Assembly: GCF_003719195.1 (NCBI RefSeq)
Contig: NZ_CP024996.1
Location: 2,604,001 to 2,668,000, forward strand
DNA: 64,000 nucleotides
Direction: 5' to 3'
From: Herbaspirillum rubrisubalbicans
Lineage (GTDB): Bacteria > Pseudomonadota > Gammaproteobacteria > Burkholderiales > Burkholderiaceae_D
Made by a program: the position numbers and the translations under genes. Positions 17,342-25,296 of this stretch are shown here, in pieces; position 1 is the stretch's first letter; every line of letters starts with the position of its first letter. The notes beneath the pieces are model-generated. The model was not told where the DNA came from, did no database searches, and worked only from the letters and a program-made list of their open reading frames with translations.

Positions 17342-17393
17342 AAGACTGTCCTCTATTTTAAGAGAGTCTTCGTGTCCTGAGATTCAAGGGGCT

Positions 17394-17742
17394 ATTCCAT
17401 GCTCCGTTTTAAATGTAATTTGTGCGAATAAAAATGCGAGGGTGCTTAGGAAAATCTATTGTTGAGCCTAATTTCACTGTCCTATTTCATTTCCATGCAG
17501 ATCAAATTTCAACGGTAGAGCTTTCATTTAAACGCTTTCATTATATTTTTTTTCATAGTGGAATCAGCGTTTATCAAAGAAGAGAAAGGCGGTAGTTAAT
17601 ATTTACAAAACCTTACGATTCTTATTTTCAGGTCATTAGTTCGTAAGTAATTTGTCAGCCTAAAAATGCGAGCTTATATAAGAATGAATACGTCATCTCC
17701 CGTTGAGATGACATTAACCACATTTGTAAGGAGTTATATTCC
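17394..17742 (+). promoter_or_regulatory. AT-rich gap with leader hairpin before the small exported peptide
   Basis: 349 bp with no credible gene and clearly lower GC than the rest of the window. TATATAAG near 17675 could be a -10 region. In the presumed leader a perfect 8-bp stem (GTCATCTC 17692-17699, GAGATGAC 17705-17712, 5-nt loop) lies 15 nt before the ribosome site AAGGAG (17728-17733). The hairpin may protect or regulate the message. Confidence 0.4.
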
Positions 17743-17883
17743 ATGCGTATCATCAAGACTGTTGTAGCTGCTGTTTTGTTGGTTGGTTTCGCATCCTCTG
17801 TCTTTGCGGAGCCTACCTTGGCCAGTGGTCACCGTTACACCAGAGCTTGCGAAGATATTGACGGCGTGAAGATTTGCTACTAA
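17743..17883 (+). CDS. Tiny exported peptide with two cysteines, unknown function
   Basis: 46 aa, too short for ordinary gene calling but with a strong AAGGAG nine bases before its ATG. The N-terminus 'MRIIKTVVAAVLLVGFASSVFA' is a textbook Sec signal peptide (basic start, hydrophobic core, small residues before the cut). The mature part would be about 24 residues, beginning EPTLASG and ending 'CEDIDGVKICY', with two Cys six residues apart that could form a disulfide loop. No family is recognised. It sits in low-GC DNA between two IS remnants and just upstream of the possible effector gene; codon use is unlike the GC-rich neighbours, suggesting transfer. Confidence 0.6.
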   Translation: MRIIKTVVAAVLLVGFASSVFAEPTLASGHRYTRACEDIDGVKICY

Positions 17884-17924
17884 AACATCTAGCACATCTA
17901 GCGAGAAAAAAGGCCCCGGACTTT

Positions 17925-18037
17925 ATGAACTGACCCCATAAAGTTGCACGGTCAATGCCGGTTAAGGCCTCAAGGACTGCGTTCTGTACTGCACAGGACT
18001 CAGTCCTTTTAATTTGCTCTTGATGCGGTGGTGGTCC
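17925..18037 (-). mobile_element. 3' remnant of an IS3-family transposase gene
   Basis: On the minus strand 'DHHRIKSKLKGLSPVQYRTQ' followed by SLRP and a stop (17964-17962) is the C-terminus of IS3-group OrfB proteins. It is followed by an end-like sequence TGACCCCATAAAGTTG (17931-17946). Nothing upstream of the fragment continues the transposase, so only about 110 bp of the element survive. Confidence 0.65.
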
Positions 18038-18336
18038 GTGTCGCTGCCGTTGTCAGGTAGTGAAGGGGGAAATTGGAGTTGATCAATTCTTCGAGCAAAT
18101 TAACAGTACGGCTAAAGTTTGAGAGCCCCGGGTGCTCATGCCATAAAAACCGGCTCTGAGACTTATCATTTTGTACGGATTCTTTCCTGTAAGAGGAGTT
18201 ACTTATTTCATGGGAGCGAGTGACGCTTCAGCGGGCTTTTACTGTTGCCGCGTACGTATAGCGAGTCAGTAAAGCTTGCCGAAACTGCGTTTCCGCTTTA
18301 CTACACTTACTGATATAGAAGGGTTGAAAGTAAACC
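18038..18336. other. Gene-free gap upstream of the possible effector gene
   Basis: No open frame or known element is supported here. I looked for Hrp-type promoter boxes (GGAACC-N15-CCAC and TTCGC-N15-TTCGC) and saw none. The DNA is AT-richer than average. A promoter for the gene at 18337 must lie here but I cannot place it. Confidence 0.4.
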
Positions 18337-20268
18337 ATGAGAATTCCTGACGCAGCGGCGTATGATCCAGTAAATCCTGAAGTTGAAGTCGAGATAGAAG
18401 AAGTTCATTCGTCACCTTTACCAGGCCCTTCACCTGCCGTTGAATGTTCTTTGAATGCTCATACTCGAAGAACGCGGTTCGAAGAAAGCTCCACGAGCAA
18501 GCGCTTGCGCGACGAAATGGCTTGCAGAAATATACGGGCTTCAGAGAGCCGAGAGAGCGAAGTTAGCATTGATATTTCCGAGCAGACGCTGGTGCAGGTT
18601 GCACTCGATGAAATTCCTTGGTCCACTCGCGCGGCCGAAGATCAGCCGTACCATGAGAAACAGAGACAACTGGAGCGACTCTTTGTTGATTGGGCAGCGC
18701 AACATGTCAAGGCTAGGCAGCAAGCTTTTGGCCCAGCCTACGTGTTGGGGGTGGACATGCGTGCGCCGGTGAAAGAGGCTTTGTTGCCTGCTCTCTATGA
18801 CGGTATTCGGCAATTTATTTATACCGCTTCGCTAGAACCGATTCGTAATGCAGCCGTCACTGCACTTGACCCGCACAAGAATGAAGAAGGTAGAGATATT
18901 GGTGAACTGAATACTGAGTTTAGTTCGACGATGATCGGTGGTGCCGTAGGAGGTGCTACTGCCTATATGGCGGAGGTCTGGTTATTGGAAGCAATGGACA
19001 GGCGCGCAAGCCTTTTAAATTTAGCTCGGCTGGATCCGGTTGACGTACATCTGCTAGCTCCCGACCCTGGGCCAGTTCGGCTGCGACTGGTGAATGGAAC
19101 GAAGGAATATTGGTGTCCTGCTTCTGATGATGATGGCGGGCATGCTGAAAGGGGAAAGGATGACGCGGATCCGAGTTTGCCTCATGATAGTGATCCGACT
19201 CTAACGATGTTAAAAGATAAAGCCGCTGAGCTTAGGGCCGTGTGCGCACGATGGCAAGGGAATATTAGAGGAAAGGGTATGTTGTCCTGGTTCAGGCCGG
19301 GACTTAATGGAGCTTTTAATACCGCCCGCAGAGCGCTTTCGACAGGGCAATTGTTGGAGTCTCCGTTGCCAGTATTCGGTACCTCTGTGCTGGCGGCCAG
19401 TGCCGGGGCTGTTTCTAATTTTACGATCGGCATGGGCAAGGCTATACCATGGATATCGCAAGTTCGGTCGGAGAACCTCATTGGCGGAACGCAAACGCTT
19501 AATCTCTTCAAGTTGACAAAACCGCAGGCGGATAAGCCGCTTCTTTCATGGGGCGATGCCGCTGCTTTTACAAACTATGCCAAGGATGTCATGTGGGAAA
19601 TGAAGGAGCGTTTAAGGCATTCGATTAATCCGCAGCGCTCATGGCGGGATTTCTCATTTCAGGCGCAGGATGTTTTGCGAAATGTCGCCCTAAGCGCTAT
19701 CGGAAGTATGTTGTCAGCGGGTGCAGGAAGCAAATTAGCCGAGCTCGCTCGCCGCGGAGATCCGACCCCGTTTTCTGGAGAGTCGTTCAGATCCAGACCG
19801 CGTCTTTTGCAACAGTTTGCTGAGAGCGCCACCTACGACTACGTTTGGGAAGCTTTCACTAAGTTCACCAAAAGTGATGCCTATAATCTCTCGCAAAGCT
19901 TGGATAGGGCCCACGACCAGAAGCAGCTATCACTGCTACTTCAAGCTAAGCAAGCGTCTAGAGAACTGTCTTTATTGTTATATAAGTGGCGTAAATTGAT
20001 GCCTGTGCCTATTCAGAGAATTGAGCAGATTGGGGAGGCAAATCACCTATTGAATAAGGATCTCAATGTGAGAGAGATCATAGCTATTCGTGAGGTACTA
20101 AAGAGTGATGCGGTATCCACTTGCCAAAGAACGGCGATTCAACTTCATTTTTATGCGAAACTGCTCGCTGCGACAGAGAAGGTCATTGGGCTGATCAGGC
20201 AGCGGGATGCGTTGGTGGCCAGACGTAGTCCGGCCGCTTCACGTGTCGCGTCGCCGGGTCTGGTGTGA
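18337..20268 (+). CDS. Large protein of unknown function, possible type III effector
   Basis: 643 aa, no signal peptide and no domain I can name. The first 95 residues are Ser/Glu/Pro-rich and polar ('EEVHSSPLPGPSPAVECS'), like the flexible secretion signals of type III effectors. The body has three Gly/Ala-rich hydrophobic stretches at about 200-222 ('STMIGGAVGGATAYMAEVWL'), 342-370 ('FGTSVLAASAGAVSNFTIGM') and 445-465 ('VLRNVALSAIGSMLSAGAGS'), a pattern reminiscent of large effectors such as HopD1/XopB, though I see no clear alignment. The C-terminal third is helical and Leu/Lys-rich. GC and codon use are markedly lower than in the neighbouring siderophore genes and IS remnants flank it on the left, so it was probably acquired. 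Function is not assigned. Confidence 0.7.
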   Translation: MRIPDAAAYDPVNPEVEVEIEEVHSSPLPGPSPAVECSLNAHTRRTRFEESSTSKRLRDEMACRNIRASESRESEVSIDISEQTLVQVALDEIPWSTRAAEDQPYHEKQRQLERLFVDWAAQHVKARQQAFGPAYVLGVDMRAPVKEALLPALYDGIRQFIYTASLEPIRNAAVTALDPHKNEEGRDIGELNTEFSSTMIGGAVGGATAYMAEVWLLEAMDRRASLLNLARLDPVDVHLLAPDPGPVRLRLVNGTKEYWCPASDDDGGHAERGKDDADPSLPHDSDPTLTMLKDKAAELRAVCARWQGNIRGKGMLSWFRPGLNGAFNTARRALSTGQLLESPLPVFGTSVLAASAGAVSNFTIGMGKAIPWISQVRSENLIGGTQTLNLFKLTKPQADKPLLSWGDAAAFTNYAKDVMWEMKERLRHSINPQRSWRDFSFQAQDVLRNVALSAIGSMLSAGAGSKLAELARRGDPTPFSGESFRSRPRLLQQFAESATYDYVWEAFTKFTKSDAYNLSQSLDRAHDQKQLSLLLQAKQASRELSLLLYKWRKLMPVPIQRIEQIGEANHLLNKDLNVREIIAIREVLKSDAVSTCQRTAIQLHFYAKLLAATEKVIGLIRQRDALVARRSPAASRVASPGLV

Positions 20269-20329
20269 ACAATGTGGCGGTCCAAGGCTTGAGCGCCTGG
20301 ATTGGCTAGGCCGGTATTAGCGCGTGTCA

Positions 20330-20354
20330 CCGCACGCTTGGCGAGAGCGTGCGG
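20330..20354. terminator. Strong GC hairpin after the possible effector gene
   Basis: CCGCACGCT (20330-20338) pairs perfectly with AGCGTGCGG (20346-20354) around a 7-nt loop, 61 nt past the stop of the plus-strand gene and 17 nt before the end of the opposing acetyltransferase remnant. No T-run follows on either strand, so it is an atypical terminator or just a stable hairpin. Confidence 0.4.
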
Positions 20355-20370
20355 ACAGCTAAAATACAAC

Positions 20371-20748
20371 CTAGCTGTAGAACTTCCCTGTGGGCCTCGA
20401 TATGACCCAAAGAGTCTCAAGTTCCAATGGGTTTGAGGGGAGGCGCTGAGTGCGTGCGGTCGGCGTAAAACCGAACTTGCGGTAGAACGCCGCAGCTCGG
20501 GCATTTGAATTGGCAACCCATGCATTTACGCTCTCAACTCCCCGAGTAAATAGCCATCTGTTTGCTTCGTCCACGAGCATCGTTGCTCCGTTTGAGCCGC
20601 GATGGTTGGGCGCTAGCCAGAGCGCGCAGATGTACCCTGGCCTGAGGATGCCGACTCTATAAATGCGCCAACTGTACCGACAACAGACATCTCGTGGTTG
20701 AGGTTTCAGAGGTTGCATGGCGCGCAGCAATCCCGCAACACTTTGCAT
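20371..20748 (-). pseudogene. GNAT acetyltransferase, probably frameshifted
   Basis: The open frame encodes 125 aa; its last 85 residues are good GNAT: 'ICALWLAPNHRGSNGATMLV' (acetyl-CoA loop R/QxxGxG region), 'GVESVNAWVANSNARAAAFY' and 'RKFGFTPT'. The first 40 residues do not fit. In another frame the same DNA reads 'MSVVGTVGAFIESASSGQG', exactly the strand that should precede the acetyl-CoA motif, so a frameshift near 20640 has split the gene. A stop lies just upstream in that second frame, so the N-terminus looks further degraded. It is unlikely to be functional. Confidence 0.55.
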
Positions 20749-20856
20749 GAAGCATGCCCATGGAAGGGTATGGGGCGGGGGGATGGTAAGGGCTGCCGCA
20801 AGCCCGTAGTCAGATCAACGTCGCGGCGATGACATCAGAACGTCAATCTGAGTTGC

Positions 20857-22626
20857 TCAATGCAGGCCCAACTGCCAGGACTGCCCTTGGCTCCATGCCG
20901 ACCAAAGCTGCTGGTAAAGCGTGCAGCGGCGTAGCAGTTCGGCATGGCTGCCGCAGTCGATCACCTTGCCCTGATCCATCACTACGACCTGGTCTGCCGC
21001 GACCGCGTGATCCAGGCGGTGCGCCACCATGATGGTTGTGCGTCCTGGCAGCAGCTCACGCAGCGCGCAGCGGATGGCGTGATCATTTTCAGCATCCAGC
21101 GCCGAGGTCATTTCGTCGAACAGCACGATAGGTGCATCCTTGAGCAAGGCGCGGGCGATGGTGAGTCTTTGCTTCTGTCCGCCGGAGAGATTGCGTCCCA
21201 ATTCAGCCAACTGGGTGTCGGCTCCATCCGGCATCGCATCTACGAAAGCTTCGCACTGGGCGGCGCGCAGAGCGGCGCGTAGTTGCTCCGGCGTGGCATG
21301 GCGGGCGCCGGCTGCGATGTTGCTGGCGATGCTGTCCTGGAACAGCAGGCCATCCTGGAACACCATGCTGATGCGCGCCAGATGGTCGCCCAGCGCAACC
21401 GCGCGGATATCCTGACCGTCCACCAGGATGCGACCACTGCTGGTGTCGTGGAAGCGCGCCAGCAGTTGCAGCAGGGTCGACTTGCCCGCGCCGCTGGGGC
21501 CGACGATCACGGTGGTCTTGCCAGCGGGGAAATCGAGATCAAGATTGTGCAGCACCGGCTCGCCAGGCCGGTAACCGAAGCTGACCTGCTCCAGCCGGAT
21601 CTGCGCCTCTCCCGCTGCCACCTCCGCGTGGCCGTCGGGAAGAGCGGGATGGGCCAGCAGGGCGGCATGAGCGGCCATGGCTTCCTTGCTGGCCAGTGCC
21701 TGGAAGCGTTGCGCCAACAGGGATTCTATGGGCTGGCTCAGGGTGCTCAGCACCGCCAGCACGATGAGCAGTTGGGCGCCGTCGAGATGGCCGTCCAGAT
21801 AGCGCCATCCGGCAAAGCTCAGGGCGGCTGCCATCACTAGGCCGAACAGGCTGTTGGCGAGCAACAGACCTGGCGCCAGCTTCCAGCTGGTGCGCTGGTA
21901 AAACTGTCGCAGTTGCTGGTTGTGCTGGGTAAATCGCTGCTTGATGCGGGCATCGTCCTGGTAGGCGCGCAGTACCGGCAGGCCGGCGCTGAGTTCGCCC
22001 AGATGGCGCGAGACCTGTTCCAGCTGCGCCTGCTGCTGCCGTGCGCTGGCCAACATCCTGCGCCCGATCTGCTCCAGCACCAGTACCGCTACGGCCAGCA
22101 AGACCACGACCAACAAGGCCAGCGTCAGGTCCAGCCACCCCAGCGCGCCGATCAGGGCAGTCAGCAGCAACGCGTTGCTGATCTGCTGGGCGATCCCGAA
22201 GGAAGAAAATTCTTCCACCCAGCGCAGGTCATGCACGATGAAGCGCGACAGGCGCTCGCTGGGAAAAGCGCGCGCGAGCAAGCCCAGAGGAACCTTCATG
22301 GCGTGGGCGACCAGGCTGGAGCGTAATTGCCCGGTGACGCGATAGCCCTCCATGAACAGGGCAGTCTGCGCCGAGGAAGTCATCAGCAGCCGCAGCAGCG
22401 GGCAGGCGCACGCCAGCAGCACCGTCCAGTAAGGTGGTGCTGCCTGCGCCCCGCGCAGCAGGCTGCCCAGCAAGATGGCCGCGCAGAGATAGGGGATAGC
22501 GCTGAGCAGACCATCCAGCATCATGATGCACAGTGCGCGCAGATAACGTCGCCGTTCCTGGGCGGGGGTGTTGCCGAACCAGGTGTGGACAATCTGCTTC
22601 CAGCTCAGGGTCTGTCGGGTCGTCAT
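20857..22626 (-). CDS. ABC transporter, TM-ATPase fusion, YbtQ-like
   Basis: 589 aa. The six-helix membrane domain (about residues 20-310) is followed by an ATPase domain with Walker A 'GPSGAGKST', signature 'LSGGQKQRLTIARALL', Walker B 'IVLFDEMTSALD' and the H-loop 'MVAHRLD'. The start at 22626 is fixed by the ATGA overlap with the upstream transporter gene; a longer in-frame version is a shadow. In the yersiniabactin locus YbtP/YbtQ form a heterodimer with exporter fold that brings ferric-siderophore across the inner membrane; the same role is likely here, although export cannot be excluded. Confidence 0.88.
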   Translation of the reverse strand: MTTRQTLSWKQIVHTWFGNTPAQERRRYLRALCIMMLDGLLSAIPYLCAAILLGSLLRGAQAAPPYWTVLLACACPLLRLLMTSSAQTALFMEGYRVTGQLRSSLVAHAMKVPLGLLARAFPSERLSRFIVHDLRWVEEFSSFGIAQQISNALLLTALIGALGWLDLTLALLVVVLLAVAVLVLEQIGRRMLASARQQQAQLEQVSRHLGELSAGLPVLRAYQDDARIKQRFTQHNQQLRQFYQRTSWKLAPGLLLANSLFGLVMAAALSFAGWRYLDGHLDGAQLLIVLAVLSTLSQPIESLLAQRFQALASKEAMAAHAALLAHPALPDGHAEVAAGEAQIRLEQVSFGYRPGEPVLHNLDLDFPAGKTTVIVGPSGAGKSTLLQLLARFHDTSSGRILVDGQDIRAVALGDHLARISMVFQDGLLFQDSIASNIAAGARHATPEQLRAALRAAQCEAFVDAMPDGADTQLAELGRNLSGGQKQRLTIARALLKDAPIVLFDEMTSALDAENDHAIRCALRELLPGRTTIMVAHRLDHAVAADQVVVMDQGKVIDCGSHAELLRRCTLYQQLWSAWSQGQSWQLGLH

Positions 22627-24467
22627 GAGAGGGCGGGAGAAGAGGGTTCGGAGGTTGGCTGCGCGGGCGTGACGGCGTGGGCGTGCTGCATTTGCCACAG
22701 GCTGGCATAGCGCCCTTGCTGCAGCAGCAGTGCGGCATGCTGGCCTTGCTCGACCACGCGCCCTTGTTCCAGCACGACGATCTGGTCGGCGTGCGCGATG
22801 CTGCTCAGGCGGTGGGCGATGACCAGTACGGTCTTGTCAGCGGCCAGGGCCGAGAGGGCCAGTTGGATGCGATGTTCATTGAGGGCGTCGGCCTGGGAGG
22901 TGGCTTCGTCCAGCAGCAGGATGGGCGCATTCTTGAGAATGGCCCGGGCGATGGCCAGACGTTGTTGTTCGCCGCCCGAGAGCAGTGCGCTGCCCGGCGC
23001 CAGCAGGGTCTGGTAGCCCTGCGGCAGCGCCATGATGAACTCATGCGCCTGTGCCGCCCGCGCTGCTTGGATGACTTCCTCTTCGGTGGCGGTAGGTTTG
23101 CCCAAGCGGATGTTGTCGGCAATGCTCATGTCGAAGAGCTGGTTTTCCTGGAAGATGCAGGTGATGTTCTGGCGCAATGTCTCGCGCGTGTAGTCGTTGA
23201 TCGGTCGCTCACCCAGCAGGATGCGGCCGCTGGTCACATCCCAGTGACGCAGCAAGAGCTTCACCAGCGTCGATTTGCCCGAACCGCTGCCGCCGACCAG
23301 GGCGGTAGTGGTGCCGGGATGCAGGGTCAGGCTGAGATTGTCCAGCACCGCCTGCTGGTGATAGGAGAACGAAACCTGCTCGCAGCGGATGGTGATTTTC
23401 TCGGGCAGGGACGTGTGGCTGCCCTCGCTCTGTTCAGGAGCGCCCAGCAATATGTCCAGGTGTTCGAAGGCCTGTTGCTGTTGCACGAAGCGATTGGAAA
23501 AACCGGCCAGCTTGGTCAAGAGGTTGCCCAGCCCAGGCGTGAAGAAGACAAAGAAGCACAGGGTGGCCAGGTCCAGGCTGCCCTGCTGGTGCCACCACAG
23601 GCCCAGCGGCAGCAGCAACAGCAGCGGTGAGCTCACCAGCACCTGCATCACCAGATTGGGCAGCAGCGCGCCACGCACCCAGCGATGGGCGGTGCCGACA
23701 TAGTCACCATTGGCTTCTTCCACCCGGGCCTGCATGGCGGCCCCGCTGTTGAACAGGCGTGCGGCGGGCATGGTGCGCAGGATCTCGGTCATGGCCTTGA
23801 ACAGCTTGCCCTGGTTGAGATAGAAGTCCTGGGCAATGTCGTGCCGCTTGCGCATGAGCAGCATGCAGGCCACCATCCCCAGTACCAGGCTCGACAGCGA
23901 AGCCAGGCTGAGTCGCCAGTCCACTGCGAAGAGGGCGGCGATGACGATGAGCGGTGCAATGAAGTGCGAAGTCAGTTCCGGGATCAGATGGGCCAGGCCA
24001 TCTTCGAGTTGCTCGACGTCGTCGATCACCACCTGCCGGATCTTCTGTGAAGAATGGTCCTGGAAAAAGCCCAGTGGCACATTGACCAGCCTGGAGAGCA
24101 ACTGGCCGCGCAGCTCGGTCTGGATGTCTGCCGCCATCAGGTGCGAGCTCACCTGGCTGGCCAGGAAGCACAGCCGCCCCGCCAGCGTCCCGCCAATGAG
24201 CCAGCCGACCAGGGCAATGAGGCGCTCCTGGTCGAGCGACGCATGCAGCAGCGCCAGGCTGAACTGATAGGCCACTAAGTTGGGCGTGAGGCTCAGGATG
24301 GCCGCAGCAATGCCGGCCAGCGTGGCAATGAGCAGGGGACCTGGTCTCGTACGGGTCAGCGCCAGCAGCCGGGAGACTGCGCCAGGCGCAGGGGCAGCGC
24401 GCGCTGCGGAAGCAGAGGCAGCCTCAGGAGGGGCCGCATCCGATGGGGTCAGAGGAGTCGCTTGCAC
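22623..24467 (-). CDS. ABC transporter, TM-ATPase fusion, YbtP-like
   Basis: 614 aa. An Ala/Pro-rich N-terminal tail of about 35 residues precedes six TM helices, then the ATPase domain: Walker A 'GGSGSGKST', Q-loop 'IFQENQLFD', signature 'LSGGEQQRLAIARAIL', Walker B 'ILLLDEATSQAD', switch 'VIAHRLS'. It is the partner of the following gene (ATGA overlap), together an obligate heterodimer as in YbtPQ. The gene upstream, 29 nt away, encodes a small unknown protein. The block diverges from the FyuA-like receptor across a Fur box, so receptor and inner-membrane transporter would be co-induced by iron shortage. Confidence 0.88.
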   Translation of the reverse strand: MQATPLTPSDAAPPEAASASAARAAPAPGAVSRLLALTRTRPGPLLIATLAGIAAAILSLTPNLVAYQFSLALLHASLDQERLIALVGWLIGGTLAGRLCFLASQVSSHLMAADIQTELRGQLLSRLVNVPLGFFQDHSSQKIRQVVIDDVEQLEDGLAHLIPELTSHFIAPLIVIAALFAVDWRLSLASLSSLVLGMVACMLLMRKRHDIAQDFYLNQGKLFKAMTEILRTMPAARLFNSGAAMQARVEEANGDYVGTAHRWVRGALLPNLVMQVLVSSPLLLLLPLGLWWHQQGSLDLATLCFFVFFTPGLGNLLTKLAGFSNRFVQQQQAFEHLDILLGAPEQSEGSHTSLPEKITIRCEQVSFSYHQQAVLDNLSLTLHPGTTTALVGGSGSGKSTLVKLLLRHWDVTSGRILLGERPINDYTRETLRQNITCIFQENQLFDMSIADNIRLGKPTATEEEVIQAARAAQAHEFIMALPQGYQTLLAPGSALLSGGEQQRLAIARAILKNAPILLLDEATSQADALNEHRIQLALSALAADKTVLVIAHRLSSIAHADQIVVLEQGRVVEQGQHAALLLQQGRYASLWQMQHAHAVTPAQPTSEPSSPALS

Positions 24468-24496
24468 GGCAGCACCTTTCTTGGAATCCGGCCTGC

Positions 24497-24886
24497 TCAG
24501 GCGGCCAGCCAGTGGTTGGCCTGGGCCAGCGCGGCATCCTTGTCGGCCACGATCTTGTAGGGATAGGGCGAGCGGCTGGACATCACATAAATCAGCGCCT
24601 TGCGCCAGAAGGCATTGCGTTTGCGCTCGTCAGGCTCGATGCGCACTGCGCCCAGGCACCACTTGCGTTGTTCGGCCAGGGTGCGTTTGCTCCACTGCGC
24701 ATACAGCTTCATGAAATGCGCAGAATCGCGCGGCAGCTCCGCCCCGGAAAAGACCAGAACGAATTTCGCGCCGCGCGCCAGCACGGCGTCGAGCTGCGCA
24801 ATGACGCCGTCGGCGTCGGCGTCGGCGACATGATCGGGCATCTGGTAGTGGACGATGGGCCAGTCGTGGGTGCTGATGATGCTCAT
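24497..24886 (-). CDS. Small cytoplasmic protein of unknown function in the metallophore locus
   Basis: 129 aa from the ATG at 24886 (AAAGGGAAAACC is 5-16 nt upstream); upstream in-frame sequence crosses the Fur box and is not coding. The pattern 'DWPIVHYQMPDH', 'VIAQLDAVLARGAKFVLVFSG', 'HFMKLYAQWSKRTLAEQRKW' and 'RKALIYVMSSRSPYPYKIVADK' alternates strands and helices, somewhat like small STAS/SpoIIAA-fold proteins, but I cannot assign a family. It is the first gene of the operon with the YbtP/YbtQ-like transporter and lies directly behind the Fur-controlled divergent promoter, so a part in siderophore uptake or iron release is the obvious guess. Confidence 0.75.
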   Translation of the reverse strand: MSIISTHDWPIVHYQMPDHVADADADGVIAQLDAVLARGAKFVLVFSGAELPRDSAHFMKLYAQWSKRTLAEQRKWCLGAVRIEPDERKRNAFWRKALIYVMSSRSPYPYKIVADKDAALAQANHWLAA

Positions 24887-24984
24887 CTCGGTTTTCCCTT
24901 TTTGTTCATGAGGTGGCGTTGACGTTTTGCCGTGGACGCCTGGAGGACGTGCGAGCGATACTATCAAATTTTGATGCAAATGCG

Positions 24985-25003
24985 AATCATTATTGTTATT
25001 ATC
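24985..25003. promoter_or_regulatory. Fur box between the transporter operon and fyuA
   Basis: On the minus strand GATAATAACAATAATGATT matches 14 of 19 positions of the Fur consensus GATAATGATAATCATTATC, built of GATAAT-type hexamers. It lies in the 410-bp divergent region (24887-25296), about 100 nt from the small-protein ATG and 294 nt from the fyuA ATG, so it could repress both transcripts when iron is sufficient. The remaining divergent DNA shows only the ECF motif annotated next. Confidence 0.7.
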
Positions 25004-25013
25004 TGATTCGCTG

Positions 25014-25038
25014 TAAATCGTCGTAATCATTCAACCGT
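25014..25038 (+). promoter_or_regulatory. PvdS-type promoter motif (TAAAT-N17-CGT) before fyuA
   Basis: GTAAAT (25013-25018) is followed after 17 bp by CGT (25036-25038), matching the 'iron-starvation box' used by PvdS-type sigma factors (TAAAT-N16/17-CGT). Orientation points to fyuA. Spacing is one base longer than in the motif at 15762-15786. The leader from here to the fyuA ATG would be about 250 nt, which is long. Confidence 0.45.
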
Positions 25039-25296
25039 GAACTTTTTGATACCAGGAAGGTGTTGCGTAGCGTTCGAGGCCGATGTTCTGGAGCGGGGTG
25101 TCATCTGTGCTACCTCGCGTAATTTGCCCGGGGAGGACACTGGCATGCAGATCTCAATAGCGGCATCGGCGCGTAATCTGTTCTTAGCCTTGTTTCTTGC
25201 CCGTGAACAGTGGAGAGGGGATCGCATTGGCGTGCTGGCATGCCATCGCGGTCTTCTCAAGACACCTGCAGGTACGAGATTAAGGACAACAAAAAC

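Larger units (their letters stand above)
16076..17393 (-). mobile_element. IS3-family element, IS2 group, apparently complete
   Basis: About 1.3 kb. The ends carry imperfect inverted repeats: on the left CCCCCGCAATTCAGGACACT (16079-16098), and on the right, read on the minus strand, CCCCTTGAATCTCAGGACAC from about 17391. Both resemble the IS2 terminal sequence. Inside are orfA and orfB in the -1 overlapping arrangement with an A6C slippery run. No clear 5-bp target duplication is seen, so the flanks may have been rearranged. Exact ends are uncertain by a few bases. Confidence 0.75.

Noticed and set aside
16167..17465. Plus-strand open frame of 432 codons across the IS element
   Set aside because: It is the antisense shadow of the orfA/orfB transposase genes and has no recognisable protein features.
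18038..18336. Hrp or PIP box upstream of the possible effector
   Set aside because: Neither GGAACC-N15-CCAC nor TTCGC-N15-TTCGC is present.
22627..22698. Longer YbtQ-like protein starting at 22698
   Set aside because: The ATG at 22626 makes the ATGA overlap seen repeatedly in this operon, and the extra residues lie inside the upstream gene.
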